Assembly: GCF_002968015.1 (NCBI RefSeq)
Contig: NZ_PUIP01000027.1
Location: 1 to 64,000 of the forward strand
Length of the DNA: 64,000 bases
Reading direction: 5' to 3'
From: Massilia phosphatilytica
GTDB lineage: Bacteria; Pseudomonadota; Gammaproteobacteria; Burkholderiales; Burkholderiaceae_D
Position 1 is the first letter of the stretch. Every line of letters begins with the position of its first letter. A program made the translations under genes and the position numbers. Of this stretch, positions 45,778-55,069 are shown one piece after another. The notes under the pieces are model-generated. The model did not search any database, was not told where the DNA came from, and saw only the letters and a list, made by a program, of their open reading frames with translations.

Positions 45778-47268
45778 ATGACGAAAACCCTGAGCAGCAG
45801 TCTGCTGATCACCCTGGCGGCCCTCGCGGCCGCCGCTTCCGCGCGCACCCCGGCGTCCGGCCCGAACGAAGCGGCCACCGCGCGCCACTATGCGGCCCTG
45901 ATCGCGGGCGCCGAGCCGAAGACGGCGGAGCTGGTCCTGTTCTTCTCGCAGATGCCCAAGGGCGGCGACCTGCACCATCACTACTCCGGCGCGATCTATG
46001 CCGAGTCCTATGTCGACTGGCTCGACAAGCAGGGCTATTGCGTCAACAAGCAGACGTTCCGCGTCGAGACGGACAAGAGCGTCGTCGAGCACGAGCGCGC
46101 CAAGCAGCCGAAGGAGCGCAACTGCCTGTCGTCGTCCGACGTGTATGCCGACGACGCCACGTGGCGCGAACTGCTGCAGCGCTGGTCGAGCAAGGATTTC
46201 GATAACCACGGCGCCATCCAGCCGCCGCCGGACCGCCAGTTCTTCCAGACCTTCGGCTACTTCGGCCCCATCTCGGACCGCAATTTCCACGAAGGCCTCG
46301 TCGAGCTGAAGAACCGCGCGCTCGCCGAGAACGTGGCGTACATCGAGACGATGTTCAAGAGCCCGGACACGGTGTCCGATCCGGAGTTCGACAAGCGCGC
46401 ATGGGACAGTGCCCGCGACGAGGCAAAATTCGCGCAGCTGCTGGAATCCGCGCGCCAGAAGCTCGCCACCGCGCCGGCGTTCCGCAACTCGGTCGACAAC
46501 TTCGTCAGGACCGTCAACGAGGCGGCCCAGGGCATCGACGACGAGAACTTCACGATGCGCTACCAGACCTATGTCGTGCGCCTGTTCTCGCCGTCGCGCG
46601 TGTTCTCCTCGATGCTGGCCGCGTTCGAATCGGCCGCGCGGGGCGGCAAGATCGTCGGCGTGAACATCGTGGGCCAGGAAAGTCAGATGGTCGCCATGCG
46701 CGACTACACGCTGCACATGCAGATGTTCCGCTACCTGAAGAAGGTCTACCCGAAGGTCAACGTCGCGCTGCACGCGGGCGAGCTGGCGCTGGGCGACGTG
46801 CCGCCGGAAGACCTGAAGTACCACATCGACCAGGCCCTGAACGTGGCGGGCGCGCAGCGCATCGGCCACGGCATCGACCTCGCGCACGAGACGAATGCCG
46901 TCGGCATCATGAAGACCATGCGCGCGAAGGATATCCCGGTCGAGATCAACCTGACGTCGAACGCGTTCATCGAGGGCGTGCAGGGCGAGAACCACCCGAT
47001 CACGCTGTACCGCAAGTATGGCGTGCCGTACGTGATCTCGACGGACGATGCGGGCGTCACGCGCCACAACCTGGCCAATGAATACGTGCTGTTCGCCAGC
47101 CGCTACAAGCCGAGCTATGCAGAAGTGAAGAAGGCGTCGTACAACGGTATCCGCTACAGCTTCCTGCCCGAGGCCGACAAGCAGCGCCTGACGCGCCTGC
47201 TCGATGCCCGTTACGCGCGCTTCGAGGCGGACGTCGCGGCGCTCGAGCGCACCGCCGTGAAGCACTGA
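45778..47268 (+). CDS. exported adenosine deaminase-like amidohydrolase
   Basis: Predicted to convert adenosine (or a related 6-aminopurine nucleoside) to inosine outside the cytoplasm. The 496-residue product has a signal peptide (MTKTLSSSLLITLAALAAAASA), then the ADA TIM-barrel with zinc site GDLHHHYSG (about residue 67), HAGELALGD (about 339), RIGHGIDLAHE (about 361) and the catalytic STDDAGVT (about 421). Compared with cytosolic ADA (about 330 aa) it is longer, with an insert between residues 80 and 200. It follows guaD by 55 bp on the same strand and may share its transcript. Confidence 0.87.
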   Translation: MTKTLSSSLLITLAALAAAASARTPASGPNEAATARHYAALIAGAEPKTAELVLFFSQMPKGGDLHHHYSGAIYAESYVDWLDKQGYCVNKQTFRVETDKSVVEHERAKQPKERNCLSSSDVYADDATWRELLQRWSSKDFDNHGAIQPPPDRQFFQTFGYFGPISDRNFHEGLVELKNRALAENVAYIETMFKSPDTVSDPEFDKRAWDSARDEAKFAQLLESARQKLATAPAFRNSVDNFVRTVNEAAQGIDDENFTMRYQTYVVRLFSPSRVFSSMLAAFESAARGGKIVGVNIVGQESQMVAMRDYTLHMQMFRYLKKVYPKVNVALHAGELALGDVPPEDLKYHIDQALNVAGAQRIGHGIDLAHETNAVGIMKTMRAKDIPVEINLTSNAFIEGVQGENHPITLYRKYGVPYVISTDDAGVTRHNLANEYVLFASRYKPSYAEVKKASYNGIRYSFLPEADKQRLTRLLDARYARFEADVAALERTAVKH

Positions 47269-47280
47269 GTTTTTCTCTCC

Positions 47281-47306
47281 TGCCGGCGGCGGCTCCGTCG
47301 CCGGCA
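47281..47306 (+). terminator. possible terminator hairpin after the deaminase gene
   Basis: TGCCGGCG (47281-47288) pairs with CGCCGGCA (47299-47306) around a 10-nt loop, 12 bp after the stop. There is no T-run behind it (TCCTTCC), so it is a weak candidate for the end of the xdh-guaD-deaminase transcript. Confidence 0.45.
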
Positions 47307-47841
47307 TCCTTCCTTCGAAGACGTTGCCACCCTGACTGCGTGGCACGGGCATATGCATATGCCTTCCCTGTGGCCAACTCGCTACAGAATGCATGAATTC
47401 TTAGGCTGTTTGCTTAAAAAGCATGCGAAAGAATTTCATCCGAGAACGCCGCATTTATAATCCCGCCGTGTCTGTTATTGAGGGAAAAGGCAACCCGCAC
47501 AGGGTCATCTGCGCATTTCTTAAGCAACTTATACGAGCAAGCTATAAATTCCCAAGTGAAAACGTATTTGTCTCGATAAACGGCTTCATGCATATTGGCC
47601 TTTTATTAAGCCAACGTCCGAGAAAAAGGGCCGAACTCGGGTGTAATAGCCTGGAAACAATTAGCCGCTAGACTCGCCGTGCGCTGCTTTTTGCTGGTGC
47701 ATTGTCATCCACTCGCGCACCACGAAACAGCAGAACGAACAAGAGACCGGACGTCATGAGCGACCGGTCCGGGATTGCAGTACTAAGAGGGGGGAACGTC
47801 GTTCCCAACCATAACTATCAAGTCTATTTGGGGTTAATCCA
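47307..47841 (+). promoter_or_regulatory. 535-bp AT-richer leader region of the TonB receptor gene
   Basis: Gap between the deaminase and TonB receptor genes, clearly AT-richer than its surroundings. It contains a 16-bp perfect palindrome GGCATATGCATATGCC (47348-47363), a perfect TATAAT (47455-47460) and a GGGAACG-TCG-TTCCC dyad close to 47792-47807, about 35 bp before the gene. A frame of 82 codons at 47423 has no ribosome site or recognisable similarity and is not called as a gene. The region probably holds the receptor promoter and a long leader; no known riboswitch was recognised. Confidence 0.45.
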
Positions 47842-50800
47842 ATGATCTATCAAAAACGGATCCAGCTGACCAAGCTGGCGCTGGCTCTGTCGATTGCGCT
47901 CGCGGGGGCGCCGGCCCTGGCGCAGAACACGACGTCGGCAGTCGGCGGTCGTATCTCGAGCGCTGACGGCCGACCGGCTGCCGGCGCCGCGGTGCAAATC
48001 GTCCACACCGAATCCGGTTCGGTCAGCAATGTCGTCACCGATGCGGAAGGCCGCTATATCGCGCGCGGCCTGCGTACCGGCGGTCCGTACACGATCATCA
48101 TCACCAAGGACGGCGTTACCGAAAAACGCGAAGGCATCTACCTGCAGCTGGCGGAAACCGCCACCGTCGACGCGACCGTCGGCGCACCGATGCAGACCGT
48201 GACCGTCGCCGGCAACCGCGCCCGTTCCGACATCTTCAACCGCTCCAACATGGGCGCGGGCACCGCGATCAGCAACGCGCAGCTGCAGATCCAGGCGTCG
48301 GTCAACCGCAATCTGCAGGACTACGCCCGTGCCGACCCGCGCGTCTCGCAGACCGACAAGGAACGCGGCGAACTGTCCGTCGCCGGCCAGAACTCGCGCT
48401 ACAACTCGATCACCATCGACGGCGTGAATGTGAACGACACGTTCGGCCTGGAAGCGAACGGCAGCCCGACCTCGCGCCAGCCGATCTCGATCGAAGCGAT
48501 CCAGTCGACCCAGGTGAACGTCGCCAACTACGACGTCACGCAGAAGGGCTACACCGGCGGCAACATCAACGCCGTCACCAAGTCCGGCACGAACCAGTGG
48601 AAGGGCGGCGTGTACTATGTGTACCGCGACGACCGCCTGGCCGGCCAGCGTTACAACCCGGCCACCGGCGCGTATTCGGATCCGGTGCCGTTCAAGGAAA
48701 CGACCAAGGGCGTGTGGGCGAGCGGCCCGCTCGTCGAGGACCGCCTGTTCCTGTACGCGCTGTCGGAAGAGACCAACTCGTCGCGCAGCGCGCCGGACTA
48801 CGGCCCGGTCGGCTCGAACAACGGCACGACGGTCGCCATCACCCCGGCGGAAATCGCCGCGGTGCAGAACGTCATGAAGAACCAGTACGGCGTCAACGCC
48901 GGCGGCCTGGCCCAGGGCGGCGGCAACTTCGTCTCGCGCGAGCAGATGCTGAAGGTCGACTGGAACCTCAGCGACACCCAGCGCGCCAACATCCGCTACC
49001 AGCGTACCACCCAGGCCGAGCCGCAGTACTCGACCTTCAGCGCCACCGCGCTGAGCCTGGATTCGGCGTACTACTCGCAGGGCAAGCAGATCGAGACCAC
49101 CGTGGCCCAGCTGTTCTCGGACTGGACCCCGACGTTCTCGACCGAACTGAAGGCGTCGTCGCGCAACTACGACTCCGTCCCGACCAACAATACGCAGCTG
49201 CCGACCATCGGCGTGCAGTTCACCGGCGCGCTGCCGGCCGGCACCCCGAGCAACGTCTCCACCGGTTCGCGTACGATCAACCTGGGTACCGACAACTCGC
49301 GTCACATGAACCTGCTGCACACCCGCACGCAGGACTACTACGCGGGCGCCAACTGGACGCTGGGCGACCATGAGGTCAAGTTCGGTGCGGACTACCAGAA
49401 GAACAAGATCTACAACGCGTTCCTGCAGAACGTGTACGGCAACTACACGTTCGGTTGCGACAACAACCTGAGCTACTCGTTCGGCGCCATCAACTGCAAC
49501 ACCGCGTCGCAAGCGCAGGTCGAAGCCGCCGTGCTGGAAAACCTGCGTACCGGCCGCTACACGTCGTACACGCTGCAGGTCGCCGCGCCGGGCTTCACGC
49601 TGAACGACGCTGTCGCGCAGTTCAACATGACGAACACCGGCCTGTTCCTGCAGGACACCTGGAACGTCAACCGCCAGCTGACCCTGAACTTCGGCTTCCG
49701 CGTGGACCAGGTGGGCGTGGGCGGCACGCCGGTCGCGAACGCGAAAGTGGCGCAGGCCGCCGTGCTGAACCCGAACGCGCGCCAGACCGGCGGCTTCGGC
49801 TACAACAACCAGCAGACGATCGATGGCACCAAGTTGTTCCAGCCGCGCTTCGGCTTCAACTACAACTTCGACACCCCGCGCCGCATGCAGCTGCGCGGTG
49901 GCTTCGGCCTGTTCCAGGGCGCCGCGATGTCCGTCTGGCTCGCGAACCCGTTCCAGAACACGGGCATGACGACGCAGCAGATCACCTGCTCGGCCACGGG
50001 TAACACCAAGTGCCCGACGGTTGCCGGCACGGCGAACGGCGCGTTCAGCACCGACGTCAACAACCAGCCGAAGCTGGGCGGCTCGACCCCGCCGATCGCC
50101 AACGTCGACCTGATCGATCCGAACGTGAAGCAGCCGTCCGTGTGGAAAGCCAACCTGGCCTTCGAGACGGAACTGCCGTGGTACGGCCTCGTCGCCGGCG
50201 CCGAAGTCCTGTACGCGCACACCAAGGACGGTATCTTCTTCCAGAACCTGAACCTGGGCCAGCCGACCCGTATCGGCGCGGACGGCCGCCAGCTGTTCTG
50301 GAACGCGAACGGCCTGTCGGCGAACTGCTGGAGCGTGGGTAACAACGCCGTCAGCACCGCCAAGGGCTGCACCAACACGACCAAGTCGCTCTCGAACTCG
50401 GCGTTCGGCAACGTGATCAAGGTGACCAACACCGACAAGGGCGAGAACCGCGTGTCCACCCTGTCGCTGTCGTACCCGATGACGAAGGGCTTCGGCTGGT
50501 CGGTCGCGGCAAGCCACACGTACGCGACGGAAGTGTCGAACCTGACGTCGTCGACGTCGGGCTCGAACTACGGCGCCCGTTCGGCCCTGAACCCGAACGA
50601 CAACGTGGCCGCCAACTCGGCCTACCTGGTCAAGAACCGCATCAACGCGCTGATGAACTTCGAGAAGGCGTTCTTCGGCACGTACAAGACCCGCTTCGGC
50701 GTGTTCTACGAAGGCCGTACCGGCAAGCCGTACAGCTGGACCTTCAAGAACGACATGAACGGCGACGGCATCGGCAGCAACGACCTGATGTACATCCCGA

Positions 50801-51255
50801 AAGCCTTCGGTTCGGGTGAAGTCGTGTTCGCGGGCGATACGGCGACCAGTCACGCCAACGAGCAGCGCTTCTGGGACGTCGTCAACGGCAACAAGGCTCT
50901 GCGCCAGGCAGCCGGCGGCACCGTGGCCCGCTACGGCGACTTCTCGCCGTGGACGAACAGCTTCGACCTGCGCATCAGCCAGGAAATCCCGGGCATGTTC
51001 AAGCGTAACAAGGCATCGGTCTCGTTCGACATCCTGAACTTCGGCAACCTGCTGAACAAGAAATGGGGCCACATCTACGAAGCACCGTTCTTCTCGAACG
51101 GCGGCCAGACCCGCGGCTTCGTCGACTACGCCGGCATGGATGCGAACGGCCACTACGTGTACGCGGTCCGCTCGGCCGTCGATCCGCTGCAGATCCGCCA
51201 GGTCAAGGGCGAGTCGCAGTGGTCGGCACAGGTCACCGTCAAGTACGAGTTCTGA
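47842..51255 (+). CDS. TonB-dependent receptor with carboxypeptidase-like N-terminal domain
   Basis: Large outer membrane receptor for active uptake. The 1137-residue product has a signal peptide (about 1-28, ending GAPALAQ), a CarboxypepD_reg-like domain (about 31-110; SADGRPAAGAAVQIVHTESG, DAEGRYIARGLRTGG), a plug domain (about 125-240; QDYARADPRVSQTDKERGEL, YNSITIDGVNVND), and a long beta barrel ending VTVKYEF with C-terminal Phe. This Oar-like layout is common in Oxalobacteraceae, Xanthomonads and Sphingomonads for large organic substrates. Its place between the adenosine deaminase and 5'-nucleotidase genes suggests a nucleoside or oligonucleotide ligand; inference only. A strong terminator follows. 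Confidence 0.92.
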   Translation: MIYQKRIQLTKLALALSIALAGAPALAQNTTSAVGGRISSADGRPAAGAAVQIVHTESGSVSNVVTDAEGRYIARGLRTGGPYTIIITKDGVTEKREGIYLQLAETATVDATVGAPMQTVTVAGNRARSDIFNRSNMGAGTAISNAQLQIQASVNRNLQDYARADPRVSQTDKERGELSVAGQNSRYNSITIDGVNVNDTFGLEANGSPTSRQPISIEAIQSTQVNVANYDVTQKGYTGGNINAVTKSGTNQWKGGVYYVYRDDRLAGQRYNPATGAYSDPVPFKETTKGVWASGPLVEDRLFLYALSEETNSSRSAPDYGPVGSNNGTTVAITPAEIAAVQNVMKNQYGVNAGGLAQGGGNFVSREQMLKVDWNLSDTQRANIRYQRTTQAEPQYSTFSATALSLDSAYYSQGKQIETTVAQLFSDWTPTFSTELKASSRNYDSVPTNNTQLPTIGVQFTGALPAGTPSNVSTGSRTINLGTDNSRHMNLLHTRTQDYYAGANWTLGDHEVKFGADYQKNKIYNAFLQNVYGNYTFGCDNNLSYSFGAINCNTASQAQVEAAVLENLRTGRYTSYTLQVAAPGFTLNDAVAQFNMTNTGLFLQDTWNVNRQLTLNFGFRVDQVGVGGTPVANAKVAQAAVLNPNARQTGGFGYNNQQTIDGTKLFQPRFGFNYNFDTPRRMQLRGGFGLFQGAAMSVWLANPFQNTGMTTQQITCSATGNTKCPTVAGTANGAFSTDVNNQPKLGGSTPPIANVDLIDPNVKQPSVWKANLAFETELPWYGLVAGAEVLYAHTKDGIFFQNLNLGQPTRIGADGRQLFWNANGLSANCWSVGNNAVSTAKGCTNTTKSLSNSAFGNVIKVTNTDKGENRVSTLSLSYPMTKGFGWSVAASHTYATEVSNLTSSTSGSNYGARSALNPNDNVAANSAYLVKNRINALMNFEKAFFGTYKTRFGVFYEGRTGKPYSWTFKNDMNGDGIGSNDLMYIPKAFGSGEVVFAGDTATSHANEQRFWDVVNGNKALRQAAGGTVARYGDFSPWTNSFDLRISQEIPGMFKRNKASVSFDILNFGNLLNKKWGHIYEAPFFSNGGQTRGFVDYAGMDANGHYVYAVRSAVDPLQIRQVKGESQWSAQVTVKYEF

Positions 51256-51281
51256 TCTGAACGCGTGCTGATGTGGTGAAG

Positions 51282-51311
51282 ACGGCCGGTGGCGACACCG
51301 GCCGTTTTTTC
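51282..51311 (+). terminator. intrinsic terminator after the TonB receptor gene
   Basis: ACGGCCGGTG (51282-51291) pairs perfectly with CACCGGCCGT (51296-51305) over a GCGA tetraloop and is followed by a T-run. It lies 27 bp after the stop. The nucleotidase gene downstream therefore needs its own promoter or read-through. Confidence 0.9.
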
Positions 51312-51387
51312 TTCCCTTGTAAAGACCAGAACAGCGAACGCGCATGCCATAATCGATGGCTGCTGTTCGCATCGCAAAAGACTTCAT

Positions 51388-53058
51388 ATGATCGTATCCC
51401 GTCCGTTCGCGCTGGCCCTGGCGCTTGTCCATGGTACTGCGCTGCTGCTGTCCGGCTGCGCCTCCGCGCCGGTCCGCCCGCTCGAGATCAACCTCGTCGC
51501 GCTGAACGACTTCCACGGCAATCTGGAACCCAGCAAGTACACGTACACGCCGCCGGGTTCCACGCAGCCGCGCACGATCCAGGCGGGCGGCATCGACGTG
51601 CTGAAGGGCGCGCTGGACACGTTCCGCAAGGACGACCCGGAGCTGCTGTTCGTCGCGGCCGGAGACCTCGTCGGCGCGAGCCCCGCCGCGTCGTCGATGT
51701 TCGCGGACGAACCGAGCATCGAGGCGCTGAACCGCATGGGTCTCGTCGCCAGCTCGCTCGGCAACCACGAATTCGACCAGGGACCGAAGGAACTGCTGCG
51801 CCAGCAGCACGGCGGCTGCGATTCGCCGCGTCCCGCGAAAGCGTGCCGCCTCGCGCCCGATTTCAAGGGCGCCGGTTTTACTTACCTCGCTTCCAACGTC
51901 GTCGACGCGCAGACGGGCAAAACCCTCGTGCCGGGCTGGCGCATCGTCGACGTCAAGGGCGTCAAGGTGGGCCTGATCGGCGCCGTGCTGCACGACCTCG
52001 CGTCGGTCACGATCGCCTCGTCGATCAGGGGCCTGGCCATCAACGACGAAGCGGCATCCATCAACGCCGTGCTGCCCGCCATGCGCGCGCAGGGGGCGCA
52101 GGTGTTCGTCGTGCTGATCCACGAAGGCGGCTTCGCCGACCAGCCGTACGACAAGGCCGATTGCGACACCTTGCACGGCCCCATCGTCGCGATCACGAAG
52201 AAGCTCGACCCGGCCATCCGCCTCGTCATCAGCGGCCACTCGCACACGGGCTACCTGTGCAAGGTCGACGGCAAGGTCGTCACGCAGGCAGACGCCTACG
52301 GCCACCTGCTGTCGCGTATCAGGCTGACGCTGGACCCGGCCACGAAGGCCGTCCAGGATATCCAGGTGCGCAACGTCGTGATGGCGCCGGACGCATTCCA
52401 GCCGGACGCCGGCCTGTCCGCGTATCTCGCGGACGTGCGCGCGAAGACCCGCGCGGAGCTGGCCAAGCCCGTGGCACGCTTGCAAGGGGTGTTGTCGCGC
52501 AAGGAGAATCCGTCCGGCGAATCCGTGCTCGGCGGCGTGATCGCCGACGCGGCCGTCGCCGCCACGCGCGACCAGGGCGCGCAGGTCGGCTTCATGAACC
52601 CGGGCGGCATCCGCAAGGACCTGGAGACAGGCGAGGGCGGCGTCGTGACCTTCGGCCAGGCGCAGGCCGTGCTCCCGTTCGGGAACACGCTCGTCGTGAT
52701 GGACCTCACGGGTGCGCAACTGCGCCGCGTGCTCGAACAGCAGTGGGACCGGCCGGCGTCGTCCGGCCCCTCGATCCTCGCCGTGTCCAGCAGCCTCACG
52801 TACGACTGGGACGGCACGCAGCCCGTCGGCCGCCGCACGGCGAACGTGAAGGTGGATGGCACGGCGCTCGACGACAGCAGGGTCTATCGCGTGGTGGCGA
52901 ACAACTTCGTGGCCGACGGGGGCGACAATTTCCCGATGTTTGCCAAGGGTACGCGCCGCGTGGAGACGGGCCTGCGCGACCTCGACGCATTGATCGCCTA
53001 CCTGCAGAAGCATCCTGACGCCGGCGGCGCGCCGCAGCGCATCCGCAAGCTACGCTAA
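51388..53058 (+). CDS. lipoprotein 5'-nucleotidase (metallophosphatase)
   Basis: Releases phosphate and nucleosides from nucleotides outside the cytoplasm. The 556-residue product begins with a lipoprotein signal and lipobox LLLSGC (Cys about residue 25). The metallophosphatase domain follows (about 33-330): ALNDFHGNLEP, AAGDLVGASPAASS, SLGNHEFDQG, VLIHEGG and ISGHSHTGY supply the metal ligands. The C-terminal 5'-nucleotidase substrate-binding domain (about 360-540) has NPGGIRKDL, VTFGQAQAVLPFGNTL and ADGGDNF. The start at 51388 places the lipobox correctly; the upstream extension is not signal-like. Followed after 30 bp by the S1/P1 nuclease gene. Confidence 0.92.
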   Translation: MIVSRPFALALALVHGTALLLSGCASAPVRPLEINLVALNDFHGNLEPSKYTYTPPGSTQPRTIQAGGIDVLKGALDTFRKDDPELLFVAAGDLVGASPAASSMFADEPSIEALNRMGLVASSLGNHEFDQGPKELLRQQHGGCDSPRPAKACRLAPDFKGAGFTYLASNVVDAQTGKTLVPGWRIVDVKGVKVGLIGAVLHDLASVTIASSIRGLAINDEAASINAVLPAMRAQGAQVFVVLIHEGGFADQPYDKADCDTLHGPIVAITKKLDPAIRLVISGHSHTGYLCKVDGKVVTQADAYGHLLSRIRLTLDPATKAVQDIQVRNVVMAPDAFQPDAGLSAYLADVRAKTRAELAKPVARLQGVLSRKENPSGESVLGGVIADAAVAATRDQGAQVGFMNPGGIRKDLETGEGGVVTFGQAQAVLPFGNTLVVMDLTGAQLRRVLEQQWDRPASSGPSILAVSSSLTYDWDGTQPVGRRTANVKVDGTALDDSRVYRVVANNFVADGGDNFPMFAKGTRRVETGLRDLDALIAYLQKHPDAGGAPQRIRKLR

Positions 53059-53088
53059 CGATATAAACCGTATTAACGAGACTATCTC

Positions 53089-54141
53089 ATGAAGAAAATC
53101 GCATGTGTCGTGGCGCTGGCCGGCGCCTTCGTGTCGCTGGATGCGGCCGCATGGGGCACGGACGGCCACCGCGCCGTGGGCGCCATCGCCGACAGGCTGA
53201 TCAAGGGCACGCATGCGGAAGCCGAAGTGAAGGCGCTGCTGCTGCCGGGCGAATCGCTGGCAGCCGTGTCCACGTGGCCCGACTGCGTGAAGGGCACCTG
53301 GTGCGGTCCGCAGACGCCGGAAATGATCGAGTACGTGAACGCCAATCCGAAGCACAGTGAGTACCACTACACGGACGTGCCGTTCCAGCTCGACCACTAC
53401 CGCGACGGCGCCGCCGGCACGGCCGACGACGACATCGTGCAGACCCTGAAGGAAGCCATCGCCGTCCTGCAGGGCAAGGACACGCCCGCGACGAACCCGC
53501 ACAAGTTCACGAAGCGCCAGGCGCTGATCCTGGTCACCCACCTGGCCGGCGACATCGTCCAGCCGCTGCACGTGGGCGCGGCCTTCGTCGACAAGGACGG
53601 CAAGTTCATCGTGCCGAAGACGAAGGCCGAGATCGACGAGACCGTCGTCTTCGATTCGCGCGGCGGCAACAACTTCCTGATGGACGACGCGAAGATCGAG
53701 CAGATGTCCGCCAACCTGATCCCGCCGGGCGAACCGAAGGCGGAGAAGCCGGGCGTGCCGAAGGCGCTGACGAAGCCGTTCCACTCGTACTGGGACAGCA
53801 CGACGGTCGACTACGCGTTCCGCCGCATCCGCACGAAGACGCCGGAGCAGTTCGCCCAGGCGGTCATCGACGGCAAGCCGAACGTCGCGCAGAACACGGG
53901 CGACCCCGTCACCTGGCCGTACCACTGGGCGGACGATACGCTGGCGGTCTCGAAGATCGCGTTTGCCGGCGTCACGGCAGGCAAGATCGTGCCGCAGACG
54001 GGCAAGAAGGGCGAGACCTATTACACGTGGACGCTGGAAGTGCCGAACGACTATCCGGTGCCCAGTTCCGCGCTCGCAAAGACACAGATGATCAAGGGCG
54101 GCTACAACCTGGCCGCGCTGCTGAAGGCGATCTGGCCGTAA
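53089..54141 (+). CDS. S1/P1 nuclease
   Basis: Exported zinc nuclease that degrades single-stranded DNA and RNA and removes 3'-phosphates. The 350-residue product has a signal peptide cleaved before Trp (MKKIACVVALAGAFVSLDAAA then WGTDGH), which gives the mature N-terminal Trp that binds zinc in this family. Other zinc ligands are seen in WGTDGHRAVG, STWPD, EYHYTDVPF, THLAGDIVQPLHVG and RGGNNFLMD. It ends with a strong terminator. With the neighbouring 5'-nucleotidase and exported deaminase it makes a chain from nucleic acid to nucleoside. Confidence 0.93.
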   Translation: MKKIACVVALAGAFVSLDAAAWGTDGHRAVGAIADRLIKGTHAEAEVKALLLPGESLAAVSTWPDCVKGTWCGPQTPEMIEYVNANPKHSEYHYTDVPFQLDHYRDGAAGTADDDIVQTLKEAIAVLQGKDTPATNPHKFTKRQALILVTHLAGDIVQPLHVGAAFVDKDGKFIVPKTKAEIDETVVFDSRGGNNFLMDDAKIEQMSANLIPPGEPKAEKPGVPKALTKPFHSYWDSTTVDYAFRRIRTKTPEQFAQAVIDGKPNVAQNTGDPVTWPYHWADDTLAVSKIAFAGVTAGKIVPQTGKKGETYYTWTLEVPNDYPVPSSALAKTQMIKGGYNLAALLKAIWP

Positions 54142-54162
54142 TCCCGGCGCCAACCTTCCGCA

Positions 54163-54201
54163 AGCCGCCGCGCGCCCACGAGGCCGCGGCGGCTTTTTTT
54201 T
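54163..54201 (+). terminator. intrinsic terminator after the S1/P1 nuclease gene
   Basis: AGCCGCCGCG (54163-54172) pairs with CGCGGCGGCT (54185-54194), followed by a T-run of about eight; 21 bp after the stop. Confidence 0.92.
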
Positions 54202-54240
54202 ATCGGTTAGAATCCGCGCAACCCAACCCGGACCACCATC

Positions 54241-55068
54241 ATGCCCACGATTCTTCGTTTCATTGTCCCCGCATCCGCATTGCTGGCGCTCGTGCCTGCC
54301 ATCGCTGCCGAACCCAACCTGCCGCTGTGGGAAGCGGGCATCGGCGCCGCCGTGTTCAACACGCCCGCCTACCCGGGCGCATCCGACCGCAGCAACCGCG
54401 GCCTCGTGCTGCCGTTCCTGCTGTATCGCGGCAAGGTGCTGCGCGCCGACCAGCAGGGCGTCGGCGCGCGCCTGCTGGACACGGACAAGGTCGAATTCGA
54501 CATCGGTTTCGCGGGCGCGCTGCCGTCCCGTTCGAACGACGTGGACGCACGCCACGGCATGCCTGACCTCGGCACGCTCGTCGAATTCGGCCCGCGCGTG
54601 AAGTATAAATTCGCGGACCTGGGCGATGCTGGGCGGCTGCGCTTCGAACTCCCGGTGCGCGCCGTCATCGAGGCCCGCGGCGGCCTGCGCCGCCAGGGCT
54701 GGACGACGGAGCCGCGCTTCGTGTGGGAACGCCGCGGCGACGCGGGCCGCTGGACGATGGAGGCGCAACTGGGTGCCGTGTTCGGCGACCGGCGCATCCA
54801 CGGCTATTTCTACGACGTGGCGCCGCAGTATGCGACGGCGGACCGGCCGGCCTACCGCTCGGACGGCGGCCTGATGCTCGTCCGGACGGGCGTGTTCGGC
54901 ACGGTCCGGATCAATCCGGACGTGCGCGTGTTCGGCTTCGTGCGCCTCGACAGCTATGCGGGGAATGCGAACCGGGACAGTCCGCTGTTCAGGAAGGAGT
55001 TCGGCCCGTCGGCCGGGGTGGGGCTGGCGTGGACGTTGGCGCGCTCGGCGAAGCGCGCCAACGAGTGA
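54241..55068 (+). CDS. MipA/OmpV family outer membrane protein
   Basis: The 275-residue product has a signal peptide (MPTILRFIVPASALLALVPAIAA) and the MipA/OmpV barrel: WEAGIGAAVFNTPAYPGASDRSN near residues 30-52, GADPVR-like strands, PRFVWERRGDAGRWTMEAQLGAVFG near 160-184 and a late SPLFRKEFGPSAGVGLAWTL. Members are either scaffolds for peptidoglycan enzymes (E. coli MipA) or outer membrane channels (OmpV). Here it stands between nucleic acid enzymes and the nucleoside transporter, so a channel role is plausible but unproved. It is convergent with the ABC permease gene, 1 bp apart. Confidence 0.87.
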   Translation: MPTILRFIVPASALLALVPAIAAEPNLPLWEAGIGAAVFNTPAYPGASDRSNRGLVLPFLLYRGKVLRADQQGVGARLLDTDKVEFDIGFAGALPSRSNDVDARHGMPDLGTLVEFGPRVKYKFADLGDAGRLRFELPVRAVIEARGGLRRQGWTTEPRFVWERRGDAGRWTMEAQLGAVFGDRRIHGYFYDVAPQYATADRPAYRSDGGLMLVRTGVFGTVRINPDVRVFGFVRLDSYAGNANRDSPLFRKEFGPSAGVGLAWTLARSAKRANE

Positions 55069-55069
55069 A

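Noticed and set aside
47423-47671. 82-codon plus-strand frame in the leader of the TonB receptor
   Set aside because: No ribosome site, AT-rich codon use unlike the rest of the window and no familiar sequence; treated as leader DNA.
47824-53013. 1729-codon minus-strand open frame across the TonB receptor and nucleotidase genes
   Set aside because: It is antisense to two well-identified genes; long antisense frames arise from high GC at third codon positions. Its sequence is Arg/His/Val-rich without any domain.
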